From: Bryum argenteum
Lineage: Eukaryota; Streptophyta; Bryopsida; Bryales; Bryaceae
Length of the DNA: 64,000 nucleotides
Direction of reading: 5' to 3'
Assembly (NCBI GenBank): GCA_037043015.1
Contig: CM073323.1
Coordinates: 18,485,758 to 18,549,757 of the forward strand
The notes under the pieces are model-generated. The model was given only the letters and a program-made list of their open reading frames with translations, searched no databases and had not been told where the DNA came from. Positions 46,970 through 58,179 of the stretch are shown in pieces; the first letter of the stretch is position 1, and every line of letters starts with the position of its first letter. The translations under genes and the position numbers were made by a program.

Positions 46970-48735
46970 ATGCCCAAACATGGGGCTGGGGGTAGTGGGG
47001 GGAATCGAGGCCGGAGACCAAGGGTTGTTAGACATTTGGAGAAGTGGGAGCACCCATCCAATAAGTGCAAGAACTTTCTTCGGGAGAATGTAATCGTGCG
47101 ATTTTATGACGCTAACAGTCTTCCACGTTTGTTTAGCAAATACGTGAGATACAAAGAGGAAGCTGTGGCCAAATTCAAGGACGACATGATGGACCTCATG
47201 ATGGAAGCGCTCCAAGATCCGGTGTGGAGAACGGAGACCGATAAGCGTGGTTTTACGGACTGGATGGAGGATAGATTAACCCCTAAAGATCCTTGATACA
47301 AAATTGTCTAAATCATCAAAAAGAACCTTCTTCTACTTCAGGCCCAAAGAAACTCAATCTAAGCATTAATTAGAAAATCCAACCGTAAGATCTTGAAGCT
47401 AACTTGACCCTTTACTCTAGTGACAAATTTGAACCGTTAATTTTTCTCCAATTTTGAGATTATAATGGTCAAAGTTGGCTGAAATTTTTCCCTGCGGAAA
47501 TTCCAAAAAGCCATTTCGGCTTTCTTGGATCTTTAGGGGTTAATTGATGCTCTCTGGAATGCTGTCAACATATTGAAGAGGTATGAGAGAACCACTTGAG
47601 CGGGTGATGAGGAGTTCAGGGATGTGGTATTGAGGGCGGAGGCTTTTCAAGAAGCGATGAGGCCGTATTCCAATAATGCAAACCGGGTTGGTTCCATAGG
47701 ATGGTGGCGCACGGAACAAGGAAGGTTAATGGAGCTGGTTCGTACGAATAATTTGGTAGTAATTCCTATGACGGCCCGTATCATCGAGCTTGAGAAGAGG
47801 ACTCTAAGGGGAGGATACGGCACAATTTCCAAAGTTCACATAAGAGGGGTTGTGGGTATTGAAGAGTTTTGGGAATTTGCTGCAAAGACTCCCATCCATG
47901 CTGTGACACGACCTGACTTGGCCAAGGTGGAGCATCAGAATGAGGCGCTTCTTTGTGAGGATACAACATCCGGTGTTATTCGTTTTATAGCCATTCATGC
48001 AAATAAATTCCAAGGCTATACGTATTGGTGGAATGGCGGCACGATTCGATCGATGTTGGCCCTTGATGCAAGATATGGAGATGATGTTCATGGAGAGATC
48101 GGACTCTCACCTCATTCTGATGATGAGCTTATTCGAGCTTGGCAGTTGGTCCGGTTCCGCAAAAAACGAACATAGCTTGCTTGGGCTTTAGTGCATATCA
48201 TGTGTGAAGTCCACCGGTTGAACTACCTCCACAACGATGTGTCTCCAGACAACATACTTCTTCACTTCCCTCAAGATGAATCACGGGTGTATATTGGAGT
48301 ATGTGATTGGGGGCTAAGATCTGAGCATGGATGATAAAATGAGGTCCTTGTATACGTTCACAAAACCCCAAGAGCGAATTGATACTCTACAAGCACGATA
48401 TTGGGTAGATCCTCGGGTGGCGTGCTTGTACAAACGGAGTGATGACATTCACATTATTCCCCTTCTTGATTGCGCTTCGGAGGAGTTTGCTACGGCACGA
48501 ATAGCACAACGCATCCTCAAGAAGAAGCATGTCGAAGGCCTACGAGAATTGCCAAAGTACAACGGGGGCCTGACCGGTGGTGCAATCAAGACTTGGCAAA
48601 TGCTTTTGACCAATACTTGGAGATGGTGGGCGATGCAAAGTATATGTTGACCCACGTTGTCAACCGCTTCATGGAATCATTCCATTGGCGGTGCCAAATG
48701 ATCATTATCGCACCAAGTATGATTAGCAAATTAGT
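46970..48735 (+). pseudogene. Family B kinase-like gene, copy 2, broken, with MITE insertion
   Basis: ATG 46970 (MPKHGAGGSGG). It has the same layout as copy 1: VRFYDANSLPRLFSKYVRY, WMEDRL, the MITE at 47280-47539, then DALWNAVNI. The kinase part follows: GGYGTISKV, EFAAKTP, a Trp-rich YWWNGGTIR, HNDVSPDNILL and DWG, later YWVDPRVACLYK and a tail with NQDLANAFDQYL. Removing the MITE and one TTAA leaves the frame intact. Other damage is TGA 47597-47599, where copy 1 has Arg, TAG 48173-48175, where copy 1 has Glu, and frameshifts near 48310 and 48500. By eye about 60 percent of residues match copy 1. The GC island upstream is shared. Confidence 0.7.
47280..47539. mobile_element. 260-bp MITE with TTAA target duplication
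   Basis: The ends are perfect inverted repeats CCCCTAAAGATCC / GGATCTTTAGGGG, flanked by TTAA on both sides (47276-47279 and 47540-47543). TTAA targets with C-run ends are the mark of piggyBac-type transposons. A 3-bp TTA reading would leave asymmetric ends. It has no coding capacity. Family B copy 1 supplies the uninterrupted homologous site (NRVKDALW). Confidence 0.85.
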
Positions 48736-48829
48736 TATGCGCATTTCTTTTAGTTCTTGCGGCTTTATTAGATTTTTAGATTCTTCATTGAAGTTCGATG
48801 TAGATGTAGGCAAATTTTTGTAGTAAAAT

Positions 48830-49430
48830 GTATTACATGCCTTCTATATGTATCGGCTTCAAGTACATTCTTGTTTATATATACCTTGCACTGATTCTAA
48901 TGAATGACTTCTTCTCCATTGTTTGTTATTTTATTTTATTACTTCTTACCTTCAATAGAAATATCTCCAAATCTTCATGAACAATATTTGAGAATGTATA
49001 ATGAATTGTGGAACTTCTTCATTACAAACAACCTTGCGTAGTTGCGATATTAATGGTTTGTCCAAGTCACCAAGCATAATATGACTTTTCTTACATATGC
49101 TTTTTTTTTGAATGAATTGATGAACATATTATATGTTAGGTGAGAGTGTGAGACTGTGAAAAAAGGCTTAAAGCCAAACAGAAGAAATTATTACCACCAA
49201 GTGAACTTATAGTATAAAATACAAAGACATCGCCATAAAATCCTTGAAATAACAAATTACATAGTATATTAATATACAACGATATAGTCCGATATTGGAT
49301 AATCCATTCATAAACAAAATATGGATTTCTGTATCCTCAAAATTGGCCCCTAGCAAGGCGATAATGTTGTAGACATTATCCGTTGCCAAAAACTACATAA
49401 CCTTCACTACAATGTATGATGATTATTTGT
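48830..49430. other. Intergenic, no gene seen
   Basis: AT-rich spacer between the converging family B copy 2 and family A copy 2. It holds 3' flanks only. Confidence 0.55.
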
Positions 49431-49435
49431 CATTC

Positions 49436-50657
49436 TTAATCCGATTCTTCATCATCGTGTTTACGACTTGGCGCAGCGCCGTAAGAAGGTGGTCCTCGAG
49501 AAGATTCTCCAAACAAGTACGTTTGCCTAAAGTTTCTTTCGGCTTCAAGCTGTTCAATGTATTCCTGCTGACTTAGAAGTGTGGCTTGTTGCAGATCTTG
49601 TTGGTACCTCGCCTCTTCATCCTCCGGAGATAGATAAGGTGCTGAAGGCAGGTCGTTACTTCCGTATGCATTCTGACCATATCCATAATTTGTGTAGCCA
49701 ACAATGTCTGATCTTCTATCATATTGACCTCCATACTCGTATGTTTCCTTCGGGTGTGATGGCCTACGGTACTCGGGACTTCCGAATGTTGTACCGTATT
49801 GGTTCCCACGATTGTATGGGTTTATAGGATGAGTTGGGCTTGAGTTGCATTGAGCATTGGATCCGCTACCCTGCTCACCTCCTAAACCATGTGTACCTCC
49901 TGTATACATTGGAGATGGGTAGTTCGAACTAGATCCACCTCTACCGTACTCGCGTTCGGCTCCGTCGTGTTTTCTTTGATGAGGTGGCATATAACTCGCC
50001 GAGTCTTGAATTGGTGGTTTCCATGGTAATACCCCTCACTTCCCGTGCCAAAGGATACTTGTGTGCTTGACGATCGTCATGGTTTGAGTCTTCTTGAGTG
50101 CCCCCATATGCCCTTGGAGTTCCATGTTGTTGAAGTTGGGCATCCATATCACCGAACGTTCAAATACGTAGTATAACAATCGCTTGGTCCCATCCAATTT
50201 GTGGGAATGAATCGGTTCTTGCGATCCAATAAATGCACGTTCAAACCTATCACAGTGGTCCAGTCAATGTCCTTGTGCAGGACTATTTCAGCCCACACCA
50301 TGGCCATGGTAGAATACAACATCAATTCAGCCCTTGTGTTCTTGATTCCAACTCGCAATTGTGACTTCGTGATATCTCATCACGCGCAAAATGGTCGCTC
50401 TTGCAACTCTTCACTGGGCCTTCACGACGAGGACCATATTTCTCTGCTTCGTGCCGCGGCCATAACTTCATGATGTGGTACATCTTCACGTACTTCTTGC
50501 ACATGGTGCAATTCCAAATGTCCGCCCTCTCCTCTCGCCAACCCGGCTCTGCAACACAGTTTGGGTCACTCCATGCTTCCCAATCCATTTTTGGAGGGTC
50601 GCCCTTTGGTCGTGGAGACTTGGCCTCGCCCCTCGAACGTGAAAACTTGGGCGCCAT
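49436..50657 (-). pseudogene. Family A protein copy 2, frameshifted
   Basis: ATG 50657-50655 starts MAPKFSRSRGE. The N-terminal block matches copy 1: DPNCVAEPGW, IWNCTMCKKYVKMYHIMKLW, GPRREG and CKSDHF. Two single-base insertions near 50370 and 50350 shift the frame before IMLYSTM-like MLYSTMAMVWAEIVLHKDI. A stop and further shifts follow, and the last open part (49990-49436) carries the Gly/Tyr-rich region and the C-terminal helix QEYIEQLEAERNF. The PPRGY repeat array of copy 1 is much shorter here. The gene is inactive as read. Confidence 0.65.
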
Positions 50658-50796
50658 TTCAGCGGCCGACAAGTATGCACAGTGTGGGCGTGGGTGACCC
50701 ACGCGGACTCTGAGTAACGCAGTCGATGCAGCTTTAAAAAAAGCCGCAACGCACAGCTCGTTCACCAGAGTGAGGGACAATGAGCCCCTCCCCTCC

Positions 50797-50804
50797 TATT
50801 TATG
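50797..50804 (-). promoter_or_regulatory. TATA box of family A copy 2
   Basis: On the minus strand the GC island ends in GGTCGGCATAAATAGG. The next 25 bases match the family A copy 1 promoter (GGGCTCATT, CCTCACT). It lies about 140 bp upstream of the start, as in copy 1. Confidence 0.7.
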
Positions 50805-51190
50805 CCGACCGGGATCGGACGCCATTGGCCAGCTGGCATTGGCCGTCCGATCCCGCCGGCAATGTCAATCGGCGATCCGGCGGCCGGCGACCGGCCGGTA
50901 CGACCGATCGGGGTCGCACGTCCGATCGGTCGATCGATCGGGCGTCCGATGGCGCTGGCCGATCGGCTGATCGGGGCGCCCGATCCCGGCCGACCGGCGA
51001 CCGGCCGCCGCCGACCGCCTGGCGACCGGGCGATCGGTCGGTCGACCGGCTCTGGCGACCGCATCCGCCACCCGACCGGGCCGGCGACCGGCGACCGCGC
51101 CGGAGACCGACGACCGGGCCGGCGACCGACGACCGGGCCGGCGACCGGGCCGGCGACCAACCCCGTCCCCCGGGCGACCGGTCGGTCGCT
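50805..51190. repeat. GC-rich CGACCG island 5
   Basis: Words such as GGCGACCGG, CCGATCGG and GCCGGCGACCG, with short local tandem runs near 51110-51160. Large ORFs on both strands are compositional. Confidence 0.85.
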
Positions 51191-52440
51191 CCTTCCGCGT
51201 CTCCCCCTTCCCCCTCCTCCTCTTGCCTCACCCCAAAACTCCCCGTTTGCACAACTTCGAACACTTCCTCGCCTTGCAAACCTGCATTTTCAAAAGTTCT
51301 ATATTTAGCCTCTTTGGTCCACGTGGCGTCTAAATAAGGACAGGGAATGTTCTGACAAGGGAATGTCGGGAATGTCTTTTCGTCATAAACGGGAATGTTT
51401 TATGACAAAGATACTATCGGCTTTAAATAAACCTATAATAAGGGACTCTTTGCAAGAGGAGGGAAGGCCAACAAATCTCCAAGCCAATTCACGCACTTTT
51501 TGAGTTATGTTGCCCAATTAGCTTTAATTGAACAATACATTTAACAACCAATTTAGTGGGGCCAATTTTCCGAGTCGCGAAGTCCTTTGGAGTTGAAGCC
51601 CATGTCTAGAAGGAGAGCCAAGGCCATGGGGCCAATTCTTATTATTAAGTAGAGTCCATGTTTTTTTTTTGTACACATTTATTTTTTATATTTTATTTTT
51701 TGGAATTATTCTTCCCTAACACCTTAACAACCATGGCCAGCATTTCGTCTTTTATCGTCACGGCCAAAAAATGTTTCATATTCAATTTCAAATGTAATGA
51801 TCTCGCATCTAGTGATGATCCAACGGTTAAAGATTTCACACTACTACATATGGTAGTTTACTCAAGATCCTATGGTTGAAATTATAAAGTATATCCAAAA
51901 ATATTGGACATAGCCCCTTTGTAGTGAAACCACCTATTCTCGTACACTTAAGGAAAATTGAGGGAATCTATATACTTGGTGTGAGAAAGGAGTGGGTTAC
52001 TATTTTTCACGGATAGGAAATAGAAAAAGACAAGCTAACCCTATTTATGTGCTTTTTAAAAGCACACACATAAAGAAATACAAATTTTATAAGGAGAAGC
52101 CTAAAGGCGGGCACCCTAAATGTGTACGCATAATGTAAATGCAAGGGAGGTGAGATCTTTATAAAGTCAAGAATCTTTGCCTCGCGCCTTTAGGTGGTTT
52201 CATCATAGTTCATAGTGGTGAGTGCTAGTATTGCAAGCTCCGTCCAGGGTTGTCTTATTAGACACAATTTTGGGAATGTCTGTCTGAATTGTCGTATTGG
52301 ACATGTCTGTTAGACGTCGAGTCGACGAAAATGTCGACGGTACCAAAAATTACATAGTAAAAAACTTGCTGAGATTTACCTTGAGGTAAAAAGCTATTTT
52401 CCTACGTGGCGTAGGGTTGATAATGATGTGGAAAATCAAA
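51191..52440. other. Intergenic, no gene seen; one short inverted repeat
   Basis: TGAAACCACCT at 51925-51935 is repeated inverted at 52192-52202, which could mark a small element of about 280 bp. No target duplication was recognised. Nothing else is supported. Confidence 0.45.
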
Positions 52441-52454
52441 AAACACGTCACAGT

Positions 52455-52800
52455 GGGCGACCGCCGGTGGGCGACCTCGCTAGGCGACTGGCGGTCGCAC
52501 CGGGGCGAACGTCGGTCGCCCTATCGCGACCGCCGACGCTCGGCCGCCATGAGCGGCGGCATCGGCGGTCGAAGATAGAGACCGGCGGTCGCCCTAGCAA
52601 CCGCTAGTAGGCGATCGCCGGTCGATCTTGAAGACCGACGATCGCCCAGGGCGATCGTCGGTCGCTTATAGCGATCGGGCGGTCGCCACGCAATCGCTAT
52701 TAGGCGACCGCGGTCTAGTACTTAGCGACGACCGACGATCGCCCGGGGCGATCGTCGGGCCGCTTATGGCTATCGGCGGTCGCCCTGGGGGTAGCGCCCA
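52455..52800. repeat. GC-rich GGCGACCGCCGGT island 6 with perfect hairpins
   Basis: Built of GCGACCGCCGGT and CGATCGTCGG words. A 31-nt self-complementary segment (52633-52663, arms GACCGACGATCGCCC) recurs with small changes near 52730-52759. No gene start borders this island. The nearest gene, hAT copy 2, ends at 53144 facing it. Confidence 0.8.
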
Positions 52801-53143
52801 TGTGACCAGCACTATGGTTGTATATGAAACAAGAAAAATATATCCATATTGGTACAAAATGAGCTTCAAAGCATTTTTATGAATACATTTTTAATTGGAA
52901 ACAAGGTCAATGGTGCATTTCATAGTACAAATTTGCGCATGTCTATAATCATAGTATTCATATATATGATGTAACTATTACATATACCAAACTATATGTA
53001 TTATACTCCCGAAACATACTAGGATACCAAAGTATTGTAAGCTAATAGTTGCCCTACTTGCAGTACATTGTAGTATTGTACCGAGTACTAACAATGAACT
53101 TCGTGCTTCCAATCCAAAATAACAAAATTCTAATAACCCGTCT

Positions 53144-56100
53144 TTAGGTATCCTTCAATGTATACGTATCGTCGCTTGACACTTCATCTGCGTTTGGATC
53201 GGTTTCACCTAGAGAGTCATCGGTGCTTTGGTCGCCATCCTCGTCTTCATCCTCTGTCTCATTGCGTACTTCACACTCAACCTCACTCGCCAAATTGCGC
53301 AATTCCGTGTCCGTGGTTGTTTTCTTGTTCACTGTAACGAGGCGCTTGAAGGGCCGTGAAGCATTAGTGATCCCGTTTGCGTTCAGTGGTAGATGGCGCA
53401 TTGTACGTGTATTCGGATTATTGGATGAAGCAATCCCAAAGATGGACTTCTTCATGTACACGTGCTCCTTTCCGACATCGTCGATCGTGTGCCTTCCTCA
53501 AACGCTTCTGGCCTCGTGTAATACGATTGCGAGGTTGTGTGGATGGCCCGACGTCTCGTGCCACTGCCAATGCCCGGTTGCAGGTTGGACTTGTTGGTTC
53601 TATCTTGACCTCCATCTTGGGCAATACCATACGAGTTGTATGGGCCCCTTTAGGTTGGGTAACCCTTGGGAACAATTGTTGTAGAGGTACATCGGAGTCA
53701 TCTCCGTTAAGAGTTGAATTCCTTGATCGAATGGTTGAAACTCTAGGTGACCCCACTTCCATGCAACCTGAATTGGATACATCGTTAGGTTCCACTTTAA
53801 TTTGGTCCATTTGAACTCCTGTCGTGGTAACCGTGCCCTTCACACTCTCAAGTTTATCGTCGTTGTTAGAGTGTGGGTTGCCTTTAAGTGGACCAATGTT
53901 CTCTTCATCCATCCGGTTTACCAAGTCTTGTTTCGCTAGGCAGGTACTCTCTTGGAGTTGTAAATTTGCCACTCCCTCTCCTTCCGTGTCGCTGGCAAAT
54001 ACCGCAAACTGGCGAGGCAGTTGTGGAACATCCTGGTCGTCATCGAACTCAAACGGGTCCTTGACATGAATAGTCATGTTTCCTTCGTTGTCGTTCCAAT
54101 TCTCTAGGTCGTCGTGTTCGCTACCGTCATTGACATAATTGTCGTCATCCGCCTCCGAGTTATCCATGAATACACCATCATCCCATTCATTGTCGGGTAC
54201 ATAGTCTTCTTCGTCAGAGTCCTCTTCTTCTAAGTAATTTTCGTACCACGTTCTCGGCGATCTGGTACATTTCTGGCGCTCGAGTTTGGCGTTCGCATAG
54301 ATGTACACAAGGTCCTCTGCTTTGGAAGTTGACAACCGATTCCTCACTTTGTTGTGCACGAAAGAGTACATGCTCCAATTCCTCTCACATGATGAAGTCA
54401 ACATGTCAATGCCAAAATCCTCTTCGCAATTTTTGGCAAGGCATTCCCCCGACTTGATGCCACCATTGATGTGGTAACAAGTCACAATGAGTCGGATCGG
54501 GGGCCTCAATTGGTGTTAAATGGACCCGTCCTCTCCTCATATTGTATGAGTTCCCGCACCACTTCCTCATAGACCACTCCCATTGGGGCGCTAAGCTTCC
54601 TTATGACCCGGTTTAAAGCTCTTCTTGCTTCTCCATTGTTTTGAATTGCTCCAATATTTGTCAAATAAGGGTTCAACAAAGTCACTGCATAGTGGAGGTC
54701 CAGTGAGCATCATCTCCCATCGTTTTTGAAATGCATCCTCGTATTTTGTAGCAATGTCGGGGATAGTTCGAATGGAGGTTCACGCAAAGAGAACACGTGT
54801 TCCTTAAGGTCCGACATGATCACGTACGCCCTAGGCATGGCCGGTACTTCCCCGTCGAACTCCCGAAGAGCTAGGAGTACTTGGTTCAACTACTTTGACA
54901 AACTTCGTACAATTCTCCCCAGAACTCATCGCTCCTAATGCTATTCCGCACATTCCTTGCCTTTGTCTCAGAATCGTGACTGTTTTGCCGTTGAACAATG
55001 TTTGGACAAACACATGCCACTCCGGATCGATCACCATGTTGTTCAGAGGTTGTTGTAGCTTTAACAACCGCTCTATCATCAAGTAGTTTGTTGCAAATCG
55101 AGTCCGGGGTGGTACCTTGAGCTGCAGCTTCGGCGAGTACTTCCTGAATAGAGCAAGGGGGACGTGGGACCCCTTAATAAATGTGCACACTCTCTTGGCT
55201 TGCTCCACCAATTGCAATACCCACGCCTCTTTCCCCCAATCTTCGAGAAGGAGGTCTAGAATATGTGCCGCACAACCTTGTCCATACAAGTGAGGATAGT
55301 CTATCTGCAACTTCTTCACAGCACCTAACATGGAGCTTGCATTGTCGGTGCATATCTGCACGATGTTTTGTGGTCCAACCTCCTCTATGTACTTCGCCAT
55401 TTCATTTGCCACATAAGCAATGTCCTTTTTCTTCCCTGTAGTATCCACTGATCCCAAAAACACCTCTCCCACTGGGCAAACAAGCATCATGTTAATGAGT
55501 GGTCCGCTTGTGACATCGGACCACCCATCCGAGCATATTGTTCCTCCGTACTTCTCGATAGAAAGTTTTGTTCGATCCTCTACCGACCTTTGCACACCGC
55601 CTTCTTCTTCGCCTCGAGCATCGTAGTCCTAATAGCATGATACGAGGGTGGTTGATATCCACCAATACCGCCTTTCTTTGTCTCTTGAACGGCACTTATG
55701 AATCTTTGGATGTCGTCATTTATTTGAATGCAATGTTTGCCTCATAGAAAAATGAAGCCCACTTTGCATCCAAATTTTGCCTAATGGCAAGATCAAAACT
55801 ATCCTCCATACTCCTTTGCCCATGTCGCCGTCCACTAGAGAGTGTAGAGATCCTTTGTCCATTGCTTTGCCATGACTCCCTTGTTAGAGGATGGCACCCG
55901 ATTAGACCTTAGGTTAGGGGATGGTACTTGTACGAGTTGATGCGAGGGGTATCTATGTTCTCCGTAGTTTCCCTTGCCGCATATGGTATGCCGGCATCCA
56001 CTCGTGAGTCCGGAACAACATCCGCATAAGAAATGTTGTTCTTTGGAACTATCCCTCCGCATCCACGGAATAGCTCGAGAACTCCACGGGGCAACCTCGT

Positions 56101-56303
56101 ACACCGGGTAATGGGGAATTGTGAGGATATTCGAAATGAGCTAATGCTCGTTGCCTTACAAAGACCGTGCTTTTCCCACGAAATAAGCACACGCGAGTAT
56201 TTGGCTTGTCGTTCCGTTCCGTGGATACTCGTAGCCACTCGTCCCCATTTGCGAGTGTCTCTTCTATTATCCGGTACCCGTTGGATTGGGAAGAATGCTC
56301 CAT
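53144..56303 (-). pseudogene. hAT transposase, DUF659 type, copy 2, broken
   Basis: The start is ATG 56303-56301 (MEHSSQSNGY), followed by a BED-like finger region (EWLRVSTERN, RVCLFRGKS, RALAHFEYP). The core at 55595-54831 has SDGWSDVTSGPLIN, GSVDTTGKKK, GPQNIVQICTDNA and HILDLLLEDWGK. The dimerisation block is CERNWSMYSFVHNKVRNRL (about 54380). A long acidic tail contains DDSDVPLQQLF, matching copy 1. Frameshifts are needed near 55600-55900, 54540-54830 and 53430. Copy 1 is at 34446-38822 on the other strand. Confidence 0.8.
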
Positions 56304-56469
56304 GTTCGAACCGCACCTCCGCCGCTGCAATGAAACCGGTGACGACAACACGCACTACAAGGCTCAAGTTACTCTTTGCACCTATAGACCGAGCAGGGGG
56401 CTTCTCATGGGGAGACCCAAGACAACGGGCCAAGCGCAAAGGAAAGTGACTTTGAGCCTGTGAACGACT

Positions 56470-56478
56470 CCTTATATA
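56470..56478 (-). promoter_or_regulatory. TATA box of hAT copy 2
   Basis: Minus strand TATATAAGG, then CACAGGCTCAAAGTCACTTT, resembling the hAT copy 1 promoter. It lies about 170 bp before ATG 56303. Confidence 0.65.
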
Positions 56479-56484
56479 CTCCAC

Positions 56485-56645
56485 AGCCAGATCGGCGGTC
56501 GCCACAGCCAGATCGGCGGTCGCCCTAACAACAACGCTGTCGTGCCATGTGAACCGGCGGTCGCCCTGGCGTTGACTTCATCGCGCTAGCTGGACCGCCG
56601 GTCGCCCTAGCCCTACCCAGTTGGACCGCCGGTCGCCTTAGCGAT
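56485..56645. repeat. GC-rich GGCGACCGCCG island 7
   Basis: A short island with units such as GATCGGCGGTCGCC repeated, the first two as an immediate duplication of CACAGCCAGATCGGCGGTCG. Confidence 0.8.
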
Positions 56646-56649
56646 GACA

Positions 56650-57188
56650 AATTGTTCGGACGAAGAGCACTTTACTCTCCAAGTCAAATTCCATGGTCCA
56701 CCGTCCACGTAGTACAGCTATTATTAACTAGAATCCCGGAGACCATGTGGCTCAAAAATGTTTGATTCGCAATAATGCTTTTCTTTTGAAAAGAAAAAAA
56801 ATTAATAATAATAAAGGGAACATGCGAAGGCAAGAGAGAGAAAAATAAGGACTCATATTAGAAACTAGAGTTTTAACTTCTCTTCCTCCAAATCCAAAAA
56901 ATAAAGTGATGAATATTGCTCAATCCACGTTTCCTAAATAATTAAGAATGATAAAAATTGCCATGTATCAATGATGGTACCTCGGACATTGAAGGTTTTT
57001 CCTTTATGCTTATACCACATGCAATAGTGAGATTTCATTCACCAAGAATATTTAAATTGAAGAAAATCAAAAACTTCATATTCACATTCAACGTTTTTGC
57101 ATACAAAATGGCAATTGCACTTAGTGTTTGGTATTGAGTACACTACTTTTCTACAATTGCTAAAAAAACGTGATTAACTAACTACCAG
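56650..57188. other. Intergenic, no gene seen
   Basis: AT-rich spacer between hAT copy 2's promoter island and the 3' end of family A copy 3. Confidence 0.55.
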
Positions 57189-57893
57189 TCATTCTTCGCT
57201 TGGGCCCCCTATATTGTAAAGTTGGCTTGGCCCCCCTTCTGTACAAACTTGGCTTGGCCCCCCTTCATCAAAATGTGCATGACCTTCCTCCATCGTTTGG
57301 TTCGGCTCCCCTTCATCCACTTCTCGCCTTTCGGTCCCTTCTTCTTCCGAATCTGACCAAACTATGTCCTCATCAGGGATTCCTCCTTTGTAACCCCTAG
57401 GTGTTGTAAGCCCTTCTCGTGGGTTGGCTGCTGGATAAGGAGCTCGCGGAATATGGGGTTCTATTGGCCTAATTGTTTGAGGGGGTTTTTTAAACGTCCT
57501 CCAATCCACGTCCCTCTGCAAAATTACCTCCGCGTACACCATTTGTGCTATGTTGCACGAAACCTCGTTGCTCACCACATGCACACCGGCGTAGAGGAAC
57601 TTCCACACTTCAATGCATCGTTGCACAAATTCATCGTGATGGCAATAGTGCAAATTTGCGCAATTCAGGCGGCGATGAAACTCGTGACGATAGTGTGGAA
57701 ACAAATGGCCGATGTGGCACCAAGCAATGTACCACTTGCAAGTCTTAAGGGTCCACGGTTCCTCTACTTGCGCCCACCCCGGAAAAGCCTGTAGCGTGGG
57801 ATCTATGAGAATCTTGTGAAATCTCCTTTGCATCTTTCCTTTCCTCTTGCGGTCCTTGTCTCTCGCTATCTTCCGCTCCTGGCTAGGCGTCAT
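57189..57893 (-). CDS. Family A protein copy 3, intact ORF
   Basis: ATG 57893-57891 (MTPSQERKIARDKDRKRKGK) gives 234 residues. The basic start is followed by the family A domain: DPTLQAFPGW, TCKWYIAWCHIGHLFPHYRH, CHHDEF and NIAQMVYAEVILQRDVDW, matching copies 1 and 2 in order and spacing. The C-terminal half is acidic and ends in three EGGPSQ-type repeats in place of the PPRGY array. The stop is at 57189. It is the only family A copy here without a break, so the best candidate for a working member. Function unknown. Confidence 0.7.
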   Translation of the reverse strand: MTPSQERKIARDKDRKRKGKMQRRFHKILIDPTLQAFPGWAQVEEPWTLKTCKWYIAWCHIGHLFPHYRHEFHRRLNCANLHYCHHDEFVQRCIEVWKFLYAGVHVVSNEVSCNIAQMVYAEVILQRDVDWRTFKKPPQTIRPIEPHIPRAPYPAANPREGLTTPRGYKGGIPDEDIVWSDSEEEGTERREVDEGEPNQTMEEGHAHFDEGGPSQVCTEGGPSQLYNIGGPSEE

Positions 57894-58158
57894 GGTCACC
57901 GAAATGCTAACGAAGGAAGAAAGTTTTTAAACTAACTCAAAAAAAAGTTATATATATTCCGTGGACTAACACAGAATTTAGAAAACTCGAAAATCGGGCA
58001 GCATGTATGTGTGAAATGCACACGTGAGGCACGTGTGTGCCAATCACCGCACGCTCTAGCGCTCGAACAAGCAGGCGGCAACCAGAGGTCGACACCAGAC
58101 AATGCGCAAGGCCCGACACGTGGAGGTGAGAAATGGTGACTGGCGGTGTCCGCGCGCG

Positions 58159-58166
58159 TATATATA
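58159..58166 (-). promoter_or_regulatory. TATA box of family A copy 3
   Basis: TATATATA lies next to the GC island and about 265 bp upstream of the ATG. The downstream sequence is less like the other promoters. Confidence 0.5.
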
Positions 58167-58179
58167 ACCCTGGTTCTAG

